Below, piece after piece: positions 1-6,929 of a stretch of DNA of 18,383 nt. Numbering within the stretch: position 1 is the first letter of the stretch; every line of letters starts with the position of its first letter. The DNA lies in contig JAEWPX010000129.1 in the NCBI GenBank assembly GCA_023399375.1, positions 1 through 18,383 of the forward strand, given 5' to 3'. The notes beneath the pieces were generated by a model that made no database searches, had not been told where the DNA came from, and was given only the letters and a program-made list of their open reading frames with translations. A program made the translations under genes and the position numbers. This DNA comes from Pseudomonadota bacterium (GTDB lineage Bacteria; Desulfobacterota; Desulfovibrionia; Desulfovibrionales; Desulfovibrionaceae).

Positions 1-87
1 GTGGAAGGCGTATTCCTCAAATATGCGCCTTCCGCCGCGCAAAACGACCGCCCAGGCCGACCAACCTGTTCCCCAAAAGAATATCCT

Positions 88-1122
88 ATGAATCCGACCA
101 CCACTCCTTCCGCTCCCCCCTTGCTTCTGACTCTTGGCGACGCCAACGGCATCGGACCGGAACTCGTCTGCCGGCTCCTTTCGGAGGAACCCCAATGCCG
201 CGCATCCCTGCGCCTTGGGCTGATCGGCCCCGAAGCGGCCCTTGTCGCCCACTGCGAGCGTTTTTCTCTGCCCAGGTTCTGGACGCCGCTTCCTGCCGAC
301 AACCCCGACGCCCTCGCAACCTCGCCGCCCGGCGTCTATCTGCTGACGCCGCCGCGCCTGGAAGGGCTGCCGGTCACGCCCGGCAAGGAGACGCCCGCCG
401 GGGGACTCGCCGCCGGCGAATCCCTGGAATACGCAACGACGGTCCTGGCCCGCCATCCCGACTGGGGCCTCGTCACCGGGCCGCTCTCCAAGGCGGCGCT
501 CAACGCGGCCGGTTTCGCCTTTCCGGGGCATACGGAATTTCTCGCCGAACGCTCGGGCGTGGGCCCGTCAGGCGTGTGCATGCATCTGTGCGGGCCGGTG
601 CTGCGGGTCAGCCTCGTCACCACCCATCCGCCCCTGGCCCGGGTGCCGTCGCTCGTCACCTACGACCGCGTGGCGCTGTGCCTGGCGCTCACCTGGGATT
701 ACGTGAAGCGGCTGGGCCTGTCGGACAAGCCCATTGCCGTCTGTGGGCTCAATCCCCATGCCGGGGAGGGCGGCTTGCTCGGGAGCGAGGACGAGGTCGT
801 GGTGCGCCCGGCCGTGGCGGCGGCCGTGGCCAAGGGCATACGCGCCATGGGGCCGCTGCCGGCGGATACGGTCTTTCACCGGGCGGTGGGGGGGGAATTC
901 TCCGCCATCCTGGCCATGTACCACGACCAGGGACTGCCGCCGCTCAAGATGCTGCACTTTCGCGAGACGGTGAACGTCACACTGGGCCTGCCTTTCGTGC
1001 GCACCTCCGTCGGCCACGGCACGGCCTTCGCGCTCGTCGGCACGGGCGAGGCCGACACAGGCAGCCTGCGTGCGGCGTTGCGCTTGGCGCGGCGGCTGAC
1101 CGGCGGGGAAGGGGATGCGTAG
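88..1122 (+). CDS. pdxA: 4-hydroxythreonine-4-phosphate dehydrogenase PdxA
   Basis: This cytoplasmic enzyme of the DXP-dependent pyridoxal-phosphate pathway oxidises 4-phosphohydroxy-L-threonine with NAD; PdxJ uses the product. The 344-residue length matches the family (about 330). Visible family signatures are GDANGIGPE near residues 17-25, PGHTEFLAE near 146-154, and the three metal-ligand histidines in TTHPP (H180), NPHAGE (H224) and MYHDQG (H279). The C-terminal block RTSVGHGTAFALVGTG also fits. The reading frame is open back to base 1, but similarity begins just after the ATG at 88, so that start is preferred. The ribosome-binding site there is weak (AAAAGA), and an upstream start outside the window cannot be excluded. 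The stop overlaps the next gene by 8 nt, which suggests translational coupling. The identification is firm; only the start is uncertain. Confidence 0.95.
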   Translation: MNPTTTPSAPPLLLTLGDANGIGPELVCRLLSEEPQCRASLRLGLIGPEAALVAHCERFSLPRFWTPLPADNPDALATSPPGVYLLTPPRLEGLPVTPGKETPAGGLAAGESLEYATTVLARHPDWGLVTGPLSKAALNAAGFAFPGHTEFLAERSGVGPSGVCMHLCGPVLRVSLVTTHPPLARVPSLVTYDRVALCLALTWDYVKRLGLSDKPIAVCGLNPHAGEGGLLGSEDEVVVRPAVAAAVAKGIRAMGPLPADTVFHRAVGGEFSAILAMYHDQGLPPLKMLHFRETVNVTLGLPFVRTSVGHGTAFALVGTGEADTGSLRAALRLARRLTGGEGDA

Positions 1123-2422
1123 ACGACGCAGAGGGGCGGCCTGTCCGCGCCGGCTGTGGCTCCTGTTCGTATTGCTGCTGCTTGGCGCAACGCGCGCCCT
1201 GGCCGGCAGCGATGCCGACCGGCTGCTTTATTCTTCGCATGACGCTCTTGTCGCAGCCCGCCAGGCCGCGGCAGCCGGCGACCCGTCCCTTGCCCCGGCC
1301 CTGCTGCGACTCCGTGAGGAGTGCGCGGACGCCATGGTCGCCGGCCCCTTCACGGTCACGGCCAAAACGACGACGCCGCCGGGCGGCGACGCCCACGACT
1401 ACGCCAGCCTCGCCCCCTATTGGTGGCCCGATCCGGACAAGCCGGACGGCCAGCCTCCACTGCACCGCGACGGCGAGGTTTATCCCCCCTCGCGGCTTGG
1501 CGACGTCGCCAGCCTGGAGAGTCTGACCGAGAGTGTTTGCACGTTGGCCCTGGGCTATTGGTACACCGGCGACGAGGCCATGGCCGGGCGGGCGGCGCTG
1601 TTGTTGCGCACGTTTTTCCTCGATCCGGCAACGGCCATGCGGCCGCATTTGCGATTTGCCCAGATGACGCCCGGCAAGGCGCAGGGATCGGGATTCGGCA
1701 TCATCGACGCGCGCCGCCTTCCGGAAGTGTGCGACGCGGCGACGCTGCTTTCCGGTTTGCGGGCCTGGAGCGAAGCGGACATGGCCGGATTGCGGGCCTG
1801 GGTCGCCGCCTATCTCGATTGGCTATTGGAGAGTCCCCAAGGCCGGCAGGCGCGCGAGGCCCGAAACAACCACGGCAGTTGGTACGACGTCCAGGTCGCC
1901 GGCTGCGCGCTTTTCTGCGGCCGGCCGCAGCAGGCCAGGGAAGCCTTGGCGCGGTTTCCCGAGCGCGTGGCCGCCCAGATTGCGCCGGACGGCGCGCAGC
2001 CGCTGGAGCTCGCCCGCACGCGGTCGCTGAGCTACAGCCTGAGCAACCTGGAAGCGCTGTTTCGCCTGATGTTCCTCGGCGACCGGCTCGGGTTCGACTT
2101 GTGGCATCCTGCCGCAACGGACAAGGGCGGCCCCAGGCGGGCGCTGGAATTCCTCATGCCGTACCTGGGCCAGGGCGCGCCCTGGCCCTCCAAGCAGATC
2201 ACGCCGGTGGGGCATGCGCAAGGACAGGCGCTGCTGCTGCGACTGGCCGCCCTGCATTACGACGATCCGGCTTATGGCGCGGCATTCGCCCGGGTGTTCG
2301 GGAAGAAGGGCGTCGAGCGCCGCGTCTGGCTCCTGTATCCGGCGCAGCCGGGCGGCCGGTCCGGGGCGGCGGTTTCCCCTACGCCACCACCCAGACGGCC
2401 AGACCTTTGGCCGCCTGGATGA
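1115..2422 (+). CDS. Alginate lyase family protein (PL5-like), secreted
   Basis: This is a 435-residue exported protein of the alginate-lyase fold (alpha/alpha toroid), expected to cleave a uronate-containing polysaccharide by beta-elimination in the periplasm. A signal peptide is clear: an Arg-rich start, a Leu-rich core (residues 14-24) and an ALA cleavage site near 30. Family marks include LAPYWWPDPDKPDGQP (99-114), the active-site NNH at 251-253 followed by GSWYDVQ, and ELARTRSLSYSLSNLEAL (298-315), which carries the Arg and Tyr expected in the catalytic site. The start overlaps the pdxA stop and has a GGGGAAGGGG sequence directly before the ATG. The last 14 residues are Pro/Arg-rich and are encoded by bases that also encode the end of the convergent USP gene, so the C-terminus looks run-on. 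The true substrate is unknown, because many bacteria without alginate carry such proteins. Confidence 0.85.
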   Translation: MRRRRRGAACPRRLWLLFVLLLLGATRALAGSDADRLLYSSHDALVAARQAAAAGDPSLAPALLRLREECADAMVAGPFTVTAKTTTPPGGDAHDYASLAPYWWPDPDKPDGQPPLHRDGEVYPPSRLGDVASLESLTESVCTLALGYWYTGDEAMAGRAALLLRTFFLDPATAMRPHLRFAQMTPGKAQGSGFGIIDARRLPEVCDAATLLSGLRAWSEADMAGLRAWVAAYLDWLLESPQGRQAREARNNHGSWYDVQVAGCALFCGRPQQAREALARFPERVAAQIAPDGAQPLELARTRSLSYSLSNLEALFRLMFLGDRLGFDLWHPAATDKGGPRRALEFLMPYLGQGAPWPSKQITPVGHAQGQALLLRLAALHYDDPAYGAAFARVFGKKGVERRVWLLYPAQPGGRSGAAVSPTPPPRRPDLWPPG

Positions 2423-2867
2423 TCTTGGTCGAGACGCTGCCGAAGAGGAATTCCTCCTGCTTGGACACGCCGCGGCGGCCGACAACCACCGTGCCGTAGT
2501 CGCCTTCGTCGGCCAGGCGCAGGATCTCCAGGGCGATGCTCGTGCCGATGCTGCACTCGCGCGATTCGCGAAGCGGCGAACGGCAGCTCTCCACGAAGCG
2601 CGTCTCCACCCAGGCGGGCGGGAGGCCCGCGGCGAGCAGCATGTCGCGGGCGTCGGTCAGGGCCTGGTGCGTGAGGGTCACGCGGTGCGCGCATTCCTCC
2701 TTCCAGGACGCGTCGTCGGGAAACAGGTCGCGGTCGGGCGGCCGTTCGATGGCCGCCACGGTCACGAGGCGCTGCGGTCCCGAACCGGCCATGGCCGCGG
2801 TGTAGGCCACGGCGCGCCGGGAGTTTTCCGAGCCGTCGAAGGCGATGAGGATTTTTTCGGTATTCAT
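2379..2867 (-). CDS. Universal stress protein (UspA family, ATP-binding type)
   Basis: This is a single-domain cytoplasmic Usp of 162 residues, slightly longer than the usual 140-150. It begins KILIAFDGSENSRRAV (5-20), the typical first strand and D-G-S loop. It ends with an intact nucleotide-binding motif G-2X-G-9X-G-S: G130, G133, G143 and S144. It should therefore be of the ATP-binding class, which hydrolyses or binds ATP as a stress signal. The ATG at 2867 has a GGAG ribosome-binding site about 5 nt upstream. It lies 23 nt downstream of the kinase-fold gene on the same strand, so the two are almost certainly co-transcribed. Its stop (TAG at 2381-2379) lies inside the 3' end of the convergent lyase gene. 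A specific physiological role cannot be read from the sequence. Confidence 0.92.
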   Translation of the reverse strand: MNTEKILIAFDGSENSRRAVAYTAAMAGSGPQRLVTVAAIERPPDRDLFPDDASWKEECAHRVTLTHQALTDARDMLLAAGLPPAWVETRFVESCRSPLRESRECSIGTSIALEILRLADEGDYGTVVVGRRGVSKQEEFLFGSVSTKIIQAAKGLAVWVVA

Positions 2868-2890
2868 GGCCGCTCCATTTGGCGATGGGG

Positions 2891-3844
2891 TCAGCACTGG
2901 CCGCGCACGGCGTCGAGCGCCCGCTCGAGGTCGCGGATGAGGTCGGGCGTGGCGTCGTAAAAGACGTTGGCCGCCATGGAAAAGCGCAGCAGCACGTTGT
3001 TGAGCGCTTCCGGCACGTAGGGGAAGAGCTTGCGCAGGTTGACGATGCGGTTGGGGAACATGATGGAGCAGTCTTGCGTCGTGATGCGGGCGCGGACTTC
3101 CGGCGAGACGGACTGCGTGGTGTGCTGCCCCATGCCGACGAGGAACTGGATGATGTTGCCCAGGCCAAAGAGGTCCAGGCCGAAGGGGCTGTCCTGGAAG
3201 TCGAAGGTGTAGTCGAAATCGATCCAGGTATAGGTCCCGGAGTCGTAGCGCACGTAGAGGTGGTCGCGGCGGACGTCGCCGTGCTTTTCGTTGCGCGCGT
3301 GCAGCCAGGCGATGGCCTGGCAGGCCTCGATGAAGTGCGCGAGCACCTCCGGGAAGAGTTCGAAGAAATAGTCCCGGTGGGGCATTTCCAGGGCCTCGAT
3401 CTTTTCGTCCAGGCGCTTGCCCGGCACCACGTCGAGGATGCGCACGGGGTTGCCCGCGGTATCGGGGATGGTTTCGCCCTGCATGAAGCGGTCGTCGCCG
3501 CGCACGAGGTCGAGGATGCGCGATTCCTTGCGCGGACTGCGCGTGCAGGTGACGACCATGGACCCGATGGTCATGGGAAAGGATTCGTGGAACACGAGCT
3601 TGACGAGGCGGCGCTCGCCGGTTTCCAGGTCGCGGCAGCGTTTGACCCAGAATTTGGGGTCTTCCAGGCCGAAACGGCGTTCGGCCTCGTCGCGCAGCAC
3701 CAGGAAATGGCGCTCCCCCAGGGCGATGACGTCGCCGTGGCCGATGCGCATGAATTCCGTGGTGTCGGTATAGATTTCCCCCACGTGCCGGGCGGGAAAA
3801 TCCGGGGCCAGACGGGCGAGCAGTGCGCGGGCGGATGGGGGCAA
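2891..3844 (-). CDS. Protein kinase-fold protein paired with a USP
   Basis: This 317-residue protein has recognisable kinase-like landmarks. A Lys in RRLVKLVFHE (K82) could be the ATP-anchoring Lys, and Glu in RKESRIL (E107) the alpha-C Glu. HGDVRRDHL at 188-196 resembles the HxD catalytic loop (D190), and IDFDYTFD at 208-215 resembles the metal-binding DFG region (D209). The usual Asn five residues after the catalytic Asp is His (H195), so the active site is atypical. It could be a Ser/Thr kinase, a RIO/APH-like small-molecule kinase, or a pseudokinase. No membrane segment is seen. The start is TTG at 3844, chosen because similarity to a folded N-terminus starts there and GAGG lies about 7 nt upstream. 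It heads a two-gene operon with the USP gene. The kinase fold is fairly secure; the substrate is not. Confidence 0.75.
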   Translation of the reverse strand: MPPSARALLARLAPDFPARHVGEIYTDTTEFMRIGHGDVIALGERHFLVLRDEAERRFGLEDPKFWVKRCRDLETGERRLVKLVFHESFPMTIGSMVVTCTRSPRKESRILDLVRGDDRFMQGETIPDTAGNPVRILDVVPGKRLDEKIEALEMPHRDYFFELFPEVLAHFIEACQAIAWLHARNEKHGDVRRDHLYVRYDSGTYTWIDFDYTFDFQDSPFGLDLFGLGNIIQFLVGMGQHTTQSVSPEVRARITTQDCSIMFPNRIVNLRKLFPYVPEALNNVLLRFSMAANVFYDATPDLIRDLERALDAVRGQC

Positions 3845-3910
3845 GGCGACCTCGTTGCGTTCGTTTTTCCGTATCTATGCACCAAAGCGGCATATGGGGC
3901 AATGGCTGGC

Positions 3911-3922
3911 CGGGAATTCCCG
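3911..3922. promoter_or_regulatory. Perfect 12-bp palindrome between divergent genes
   Basis: CGGGAATTCCCG is a perfect palindrome in the 236-nt gap between the kinase-fold gene (minus) and the membrane-protein gene (plus). It lies about 67 nt upstream of the kinase TTG start. It could be a dimeric regulator site, but in GC-rich DNA short palindromes of this length can arise by chance. No good -35/-10 pair was recognised in this gap on either strand. Confidence 0.2.
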
Positions 3923-4080
3923 CCACGGCGGCCGGTGGTTGGGGGAGGGTACAAGGGCGCTTGTCCCGCACCGCGGAAAAAGGCAAGGCGTTTGAAAGAC
4001 TCCGGTTATCGCGGATTGCCGGGAAGCGGACGGAATCGGACGCAGGCGCGGCCGGGAGCGGGTCGCGAAAGGGGAGGGCG

Positions 4081-5595
4081 ATGGTGACGACGACTGGGCG
4101 GGGCGGCGGCGGATGGACGGGCAAGGCGTTCTGGTGCGCCCTGTGGGCGGCGCTTGGTGTGTATCTCCTTTCCCGCACGGCCAGGATGAACGCCGACCCG
4201 GACCTTTGGGGCTACCTCGCTTTTGGCCGGCTTTTCTGGGAGGGCGGCTTTCCCTACAAGGACGTCTTCGCCTTCACGCCCGTCAAGGACGCCTGGGTCT
4301 ACCACGAGTGGCTGCTCGGGGTGCTTTATTACAAGGCCGTGGCGTATTTCGGCCTCGAATTCCTGCAATGGATCAAGTACGCCGCGCTCCTGGCGACGCT
4401 TGCGCCCCTTGTGCTCGTGGCCGTGCGTCGGGGCGGGCGGCAGGCCACGGCGTACTGCGCCATCCTCTACGTCATGCCCGTCTTCGCCATGAATGCGAGC
4501 CCCGTGCGGGCCAAGGTTTTTTCCCATCTGTTCTTCGCCGTCACGGTGCTGGTGCTGGAGCTGTGCCGCCGCAAGCGTTTCGCCTATGCGTTGTGGCTCC
4601 TGCCCTTGTTCGCCTTCTGGGCCAATCTGCACGGCGAAGTAGCGGTGGGGTTTCTCGCGCTTGGCGCGTACGGCGTGGGCGCGTTTTTAAACGGCGAGCG
4701 GAGCCTGGCCGCGCGTTACGCGCTCGTGCTTCTCGGCTGCTTCGCCGCCTCGTGCATCACGCCCTACGGGCCGGGGGTGTGGAAATTCTTCCTTTACGCC
4801 TGGGGCCATCCCCGGCCGGACATCCTGGAGTGGCAAAACATTTTTCATTTCGGCCGGGACAACCCGGGTTTTGGCGTCTTCTTCGTGACGCTGGCACTCA
4901 TCGTCGTGGCCGCCGCGATATTGGGCAAGGGCAGGCGCGAGGCGGTTTCGCTGCTTATGCTGTTCGGGTTCCTGTTCGCCGCGGCCAAGTCCGTGCGCAT
5001 GCTGACCTACCTGTGCCTGGCCATCGTTTTGTATGTGCCGGCCTATCTGGACGCGTATGCGCAGCGGCTGGCCGCGCGGCTTGCGCCGTTTCGCCCGGTG
5101 GTTTTGCCGTGTCTGGCCCTGGCGGCCCTGGGCTACGGCGTGTGGCAGGGGGAGGCACTTCGGCGACGGGGCATCGCGCGCATCATGGTCGCGGACGTTG
5201 CCGCCTACGACCCGAACGCCGGCTTCATGTATTATCCCGTGGACGGCCTGCGCCACATCCTGGCCACGAAGCGTGGGGGGCGGATCATGCCGCAATTCGC
5301 ATGGGGCGAGTATCTGCTGTGGGAGCTGCCGCCGTCATTTCGGATCGGCATGGATGGCCGCTACGAGACGGTCTACGACGACGCCTATAGCGACGCCTAT
5401 TTCGCTTTCGTGAACGGTAAAAGCGATGCCGGGGCATTCCTCGACAAATACGGCGCGGACATCGTGGTGCTCAAGAAATCGGAGAAGGCCTGGGAGAACA
5501 TGCGTCGCCTGCCGGATTGGGAGGAGACGTTCGGCAACGAGGGCTACAGCGTATTTTATAGAAAGGCGTCGGTCCAGACTGCGCCGCGATTATAG
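4081..5595 (+). CDS. Polytopic membrane protein, GT-C glycosyltransferase-like
   Basis: This 504-residue inner-membrane protein has about 10-12 hydrophobic segments. The first spans roughly residues 17-31. It is followed by a loop with NADPDLWGYLAFGRLF (37-52), GGFPYKDVFAFTP (55-67) and VYHEWLLG (73-80). This D-D...P..D.F..T...HEWL pattern at the start of the first large external loop is typical of bacterial GT-C-type proteins, which transfer sugars from polyprenyl-phosphate donors. A soluble C-terminal region (about 370-504) follows the last membrane segment. The ATG at 4081 has GGGGAGGG just upstream, with short spacing. An in-frame opening extends further upstream, but that stretch is Arg/Gly-rich and unlike a protein start. 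The gene stands alone on its strand. Membrane topology is confident; glycosyltransferase activity is inferred from the loop pattern only. Confidence 0.7.
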   Translation: MVTTTGRGGGGWTGKAFWCALWAALGVYLLSRTARMNADPDLWGYLAFGRLFWEGGFPYKDVFAFTPVKDAWVYHEWLLGVLYYKAVAYFGLEFLQWIKYAALLATLAPLVLVAVRRGGRQATAYCAILYVMPVFAMNASPVRAKVFSHLFFAVTVLVLELCRRKRFAYALWLLPLFAFWANLHGEVAVGFLALGAYGVGAFLNGERSLAARYALVLLGCFAASCITPYGPGVWKFFLYAWGHPRPDILEWQNIFHFGRDNPGFGVFFVTLALIVVAAAILGKGRREAVSLLMLFGFLFAAAKSVRMLTYLCLAIVLYVPAYLDAYAQRLAARLAPFRPVVLPCLALAALGYGVWQGEALRRRGIARIMVADVAAYDPNAGFMYYPVDGLRHILATKRGGRIMPQFAWGEYLLWELPPSFRIGMDGRYETVYDDAYSDAYFAFVNGKSDAGAFLDKYGADIVVLKKSEKAWENMRRLPDWEETFGNEGYSVFYRKASVQTAPRL

Positions 5596-5702
5596 TCGTC
5601 CAGTCAGGCAGAGCCAGCATCATAGCCGCGACAGATCGACATTATCTTGTTGTGCCGCTATGGCATGGAGAGAACGGGAGATGCCCTTTTCGGGTATGCT
5701 GA

Positions 5703-6281
5703 TTACTTTGTAACAAGTGCATTCTTTTGGAGATACTCTTTCGCCGCTTCGCTGCCGAGATCGGCGGCCTTGTTGATGAAGAAAATGGATTTGTCCGTCT
5801 TTTTGAGCTTGGCGTAGCATAATCCTAGCGCACAAAGCGCATCGTGTCCCGCAGGATTGTCTTTGAGTGCGTCTTTCAGATAATGAAGCGCCGGATAATA
5901 TTCGCCGTTCGTGAGAAGCACTGTCCCGATCTCCAAAAAAGATTCGTATTTTCCTTTCCAGTGGGGAGAGACGTATTTCATTCTGATGAATATCAGTATC
6001 GCAGGAAATAAAGCTGAGGCTATGTAAACAAGATTTTTGTTGTACAATACTGTGATTGTTACTGCCAGAAGCGAGAGAAAAAAATATACGACTGAATAAT
6101 CCCTGATATAAAATTGATTGATGGGGCCAACCGAGAAGGCAAGAAAGACCCCCATGACGATATCGTTGGGGTATCTCCTCTTGAAATAGAGGAAGAGACT
6201 TATAACGAGTGCAGCTACAAGTATTATGATGACTGTGAGCGGCAAGAATGCAATCAATAGATGCATTGCGGATTTCGTCAT
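5703..6281 (-). CDS. Small TPR-containing membrane protein
   Basis: This 192-residue protein has four N-terminal hydrophobic segments, at about residues 8-33, 41-59, 63-80 and 84-101. A cytoplasmic-looking tail follows with two TPR-like units (113-146 and 147-180; note the FLEIGTVLLTNGEYYPALHYL spacing and ALGLCYAKLKKTDKSIFFI). TPRs usually mediate protein-protein contacts, so this may be a membrane-anchored scaffold; no specific function is recognised. The ATG at 6281 is preferred because GAGAA lies 4-5 nt upstream. An ATG 16 codons earlier (6329) is in frame but lacks a ribosome-binding site. The gene is clearly AT-richer than its neighbours and rich in Ile, Lys, Tyr and Asn, which suggests recent acquisition. 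It has no co-directional neighbours and converges on the membrane-protein gene with 107 nt between, where I see no convincing terminator. Confidence 0.7.
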   Translation of the reverse strand: MTKSAMHLLIAFLPLTVIIILVAALVISLFLYFKRRYPNDIVMGVFLAFSVGPINQFYIRDYSVVYFFLSLLAVTITVLYNKNLVYIASALFPAILIFIRMKYVSPHWKGKYESFLEIGTVLLTNGEYYPALHYLKDALKDNPAGHDALCALGLCYAKLKKTDKSIFFINKAADLGSEAAKEYLQKNALVTK

Positions 6282-6562
6282 GGTGTTCTCGCGTCGTGTT
6301 GAATATGAATAAATAGAGATATCGTACAAAAAAACAAACTGGCCGTGATCATTTTATTGTAGGTACGTATTTTTTGAGACAGTTAACGTGTCTGTGGATA
6401 TATGTAAAGGAGACAGCAGCGTAATACTTGCAAGACTCTGTTTGCCCCGATTGTTGGGCCGCGAGGCGCGCAGTTGTGACCAATTGCTTTCAGGTCCAGG
6501 ATGTTTTCGCCCTGTTGACGGCATTTGCCAGCCAAGGAAGGCACGCCTCACAACAACCGGCC

Positions 6563-6591
6563 TTGATATTAAACTTTTCTGAATGTACTAT
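6563..6591 (+). promoter_or_regulatory. Candidate sigma-70 promoter, long leader to receiver gene
   Basis: TTGATA (6563-6568) and TACTAT (6586-6591) are separated by 17 nt. The -35 matches consensus at 5 of 6 positions and the -10 at 4 of 6. A TATAAT hexamer overlaps at 6589-6594 but would give a 20-nt spacer. Transcription would run right into the response regulator, leaving a leader of about 330 nt. This is a pattern match only, in AT-rich DNA where chance matches are common. Confidence 0.35.
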
Positions 6592-6657
6592 AATTATTTA
6601 ACATTACAATATATTATTAACAATTCCCACGCAGCGGTCTCAATCATAAAATTGGTT

Positions 6658-6690
6658 GTTCTCGAAAAAATGTTCGCTCTTTTCGAGGAC
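6658..6690 (+). other. Strong stem-loop in leader of response regulator
   Basis: GTTCTCGAAAA (6658-6668) pairs with TTTTCGAGGAC (6680-6690), giving an 11-bp stem with one G-U pair and an 11-nt loop. The inner 8 bp are perfect inverted repeats. There is no following U-run, so it is not a standard intrinsic terminator. If the promoter at 6563 is used, this structure lies about 60 nt into the transcript. Confidence 0.5.
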
Positions 6691-6781
6691 GCGACACGAG
6701 GCGCTACGCCCCGGCAACCGGCCGCCGCCTGCGCGCGCCGATCGGATGCAAGCTATCCCTTGCCCACACTCGCTCCGGCAT

Positions 6782-6834
6782 GTAGAAAAAATCGGAGGCA
6801 TGCAGCGCGACGCTGCATGCCGCTCGTAGAAAAA
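6782..6834 (+). repeat. Perfect 11-bp hairpin flanked by 9-bp direct repeats
   Basis: GGCATGCAGCG (6797-6807) and its exact complement (6811-6821) enclose a 3-nt CGA loop. The 9-mer GTAGAAAAA occurs on both sides, at 6782-6790 and 6826-6834. No U-run follows directly. The arrangement is about 100 nt upstream of the receiver start. It could be an RNA structure, a regulator-binding region or the relic of a small repeat element. Confidence 0.45.
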
Positions 6835-6868
6835 CCTTTCCGCACATGGGGTGTCACACCTTTTTGCA

Positions 6869-6918
6869 GCCGTAAAACGGCGGCAGCTGCGGGCTCCATG
6901 CGAAACAGCGTAAAACGG
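6869..6918 (+). repeat. Paired CGTAAAACGG direct repeats before receiver gene
   Basis: CGTAAAACGG occurs at 6871-6880 and again at 6909-6918, just before the ATG at 6930. The first copy can form a small hairpin (GCCG-TAAAA-CGGC, 6869-6881). Two identical decamers 38 nt apart in an untranslated leader could be operator half-sites or RNA-protein contact sites. Nothing identifies the binder. Confidence 0.35.
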
Positions 6919-6929
6919 ACATCGAAACC

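Larger units (their letters stand above)
6282..6929. other. Gene-poor 650-nt gap of mixed composition
   Basis: No gene can be supported here. The first 100 nt and 6580-6660 are AT-rich. The block 6430-6560 is GC-richer and open in several frames (for example 6388-6582 plus and 6354-6551 minus), but none resembles a known protein or has a good ribosome-binding site; it may be decayed coding DNA. A TACAAT hexamer (minus strand, 6361-6356) could be a -10 element for the TPR gene, but no good -35 accompanies it. The right half holds a candidate promoter, hairpins and short direct repeats, listed separately, all upstream of the response regulator gene. Confidence 0.6.

Noticed and set aside
5684..5700. 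Hairpin between convergent genes as a bidirectional terminator
   Set aside because: It has only a 6-bp stem with a wobble pair and no T-run on either strand.
6852..6868. Possible sigma-54 promoter (TGTCAC ... TTGCA)
   Set aside because: The -24 GG is replaced by GT and the spacing to TTGCA is one base too long.
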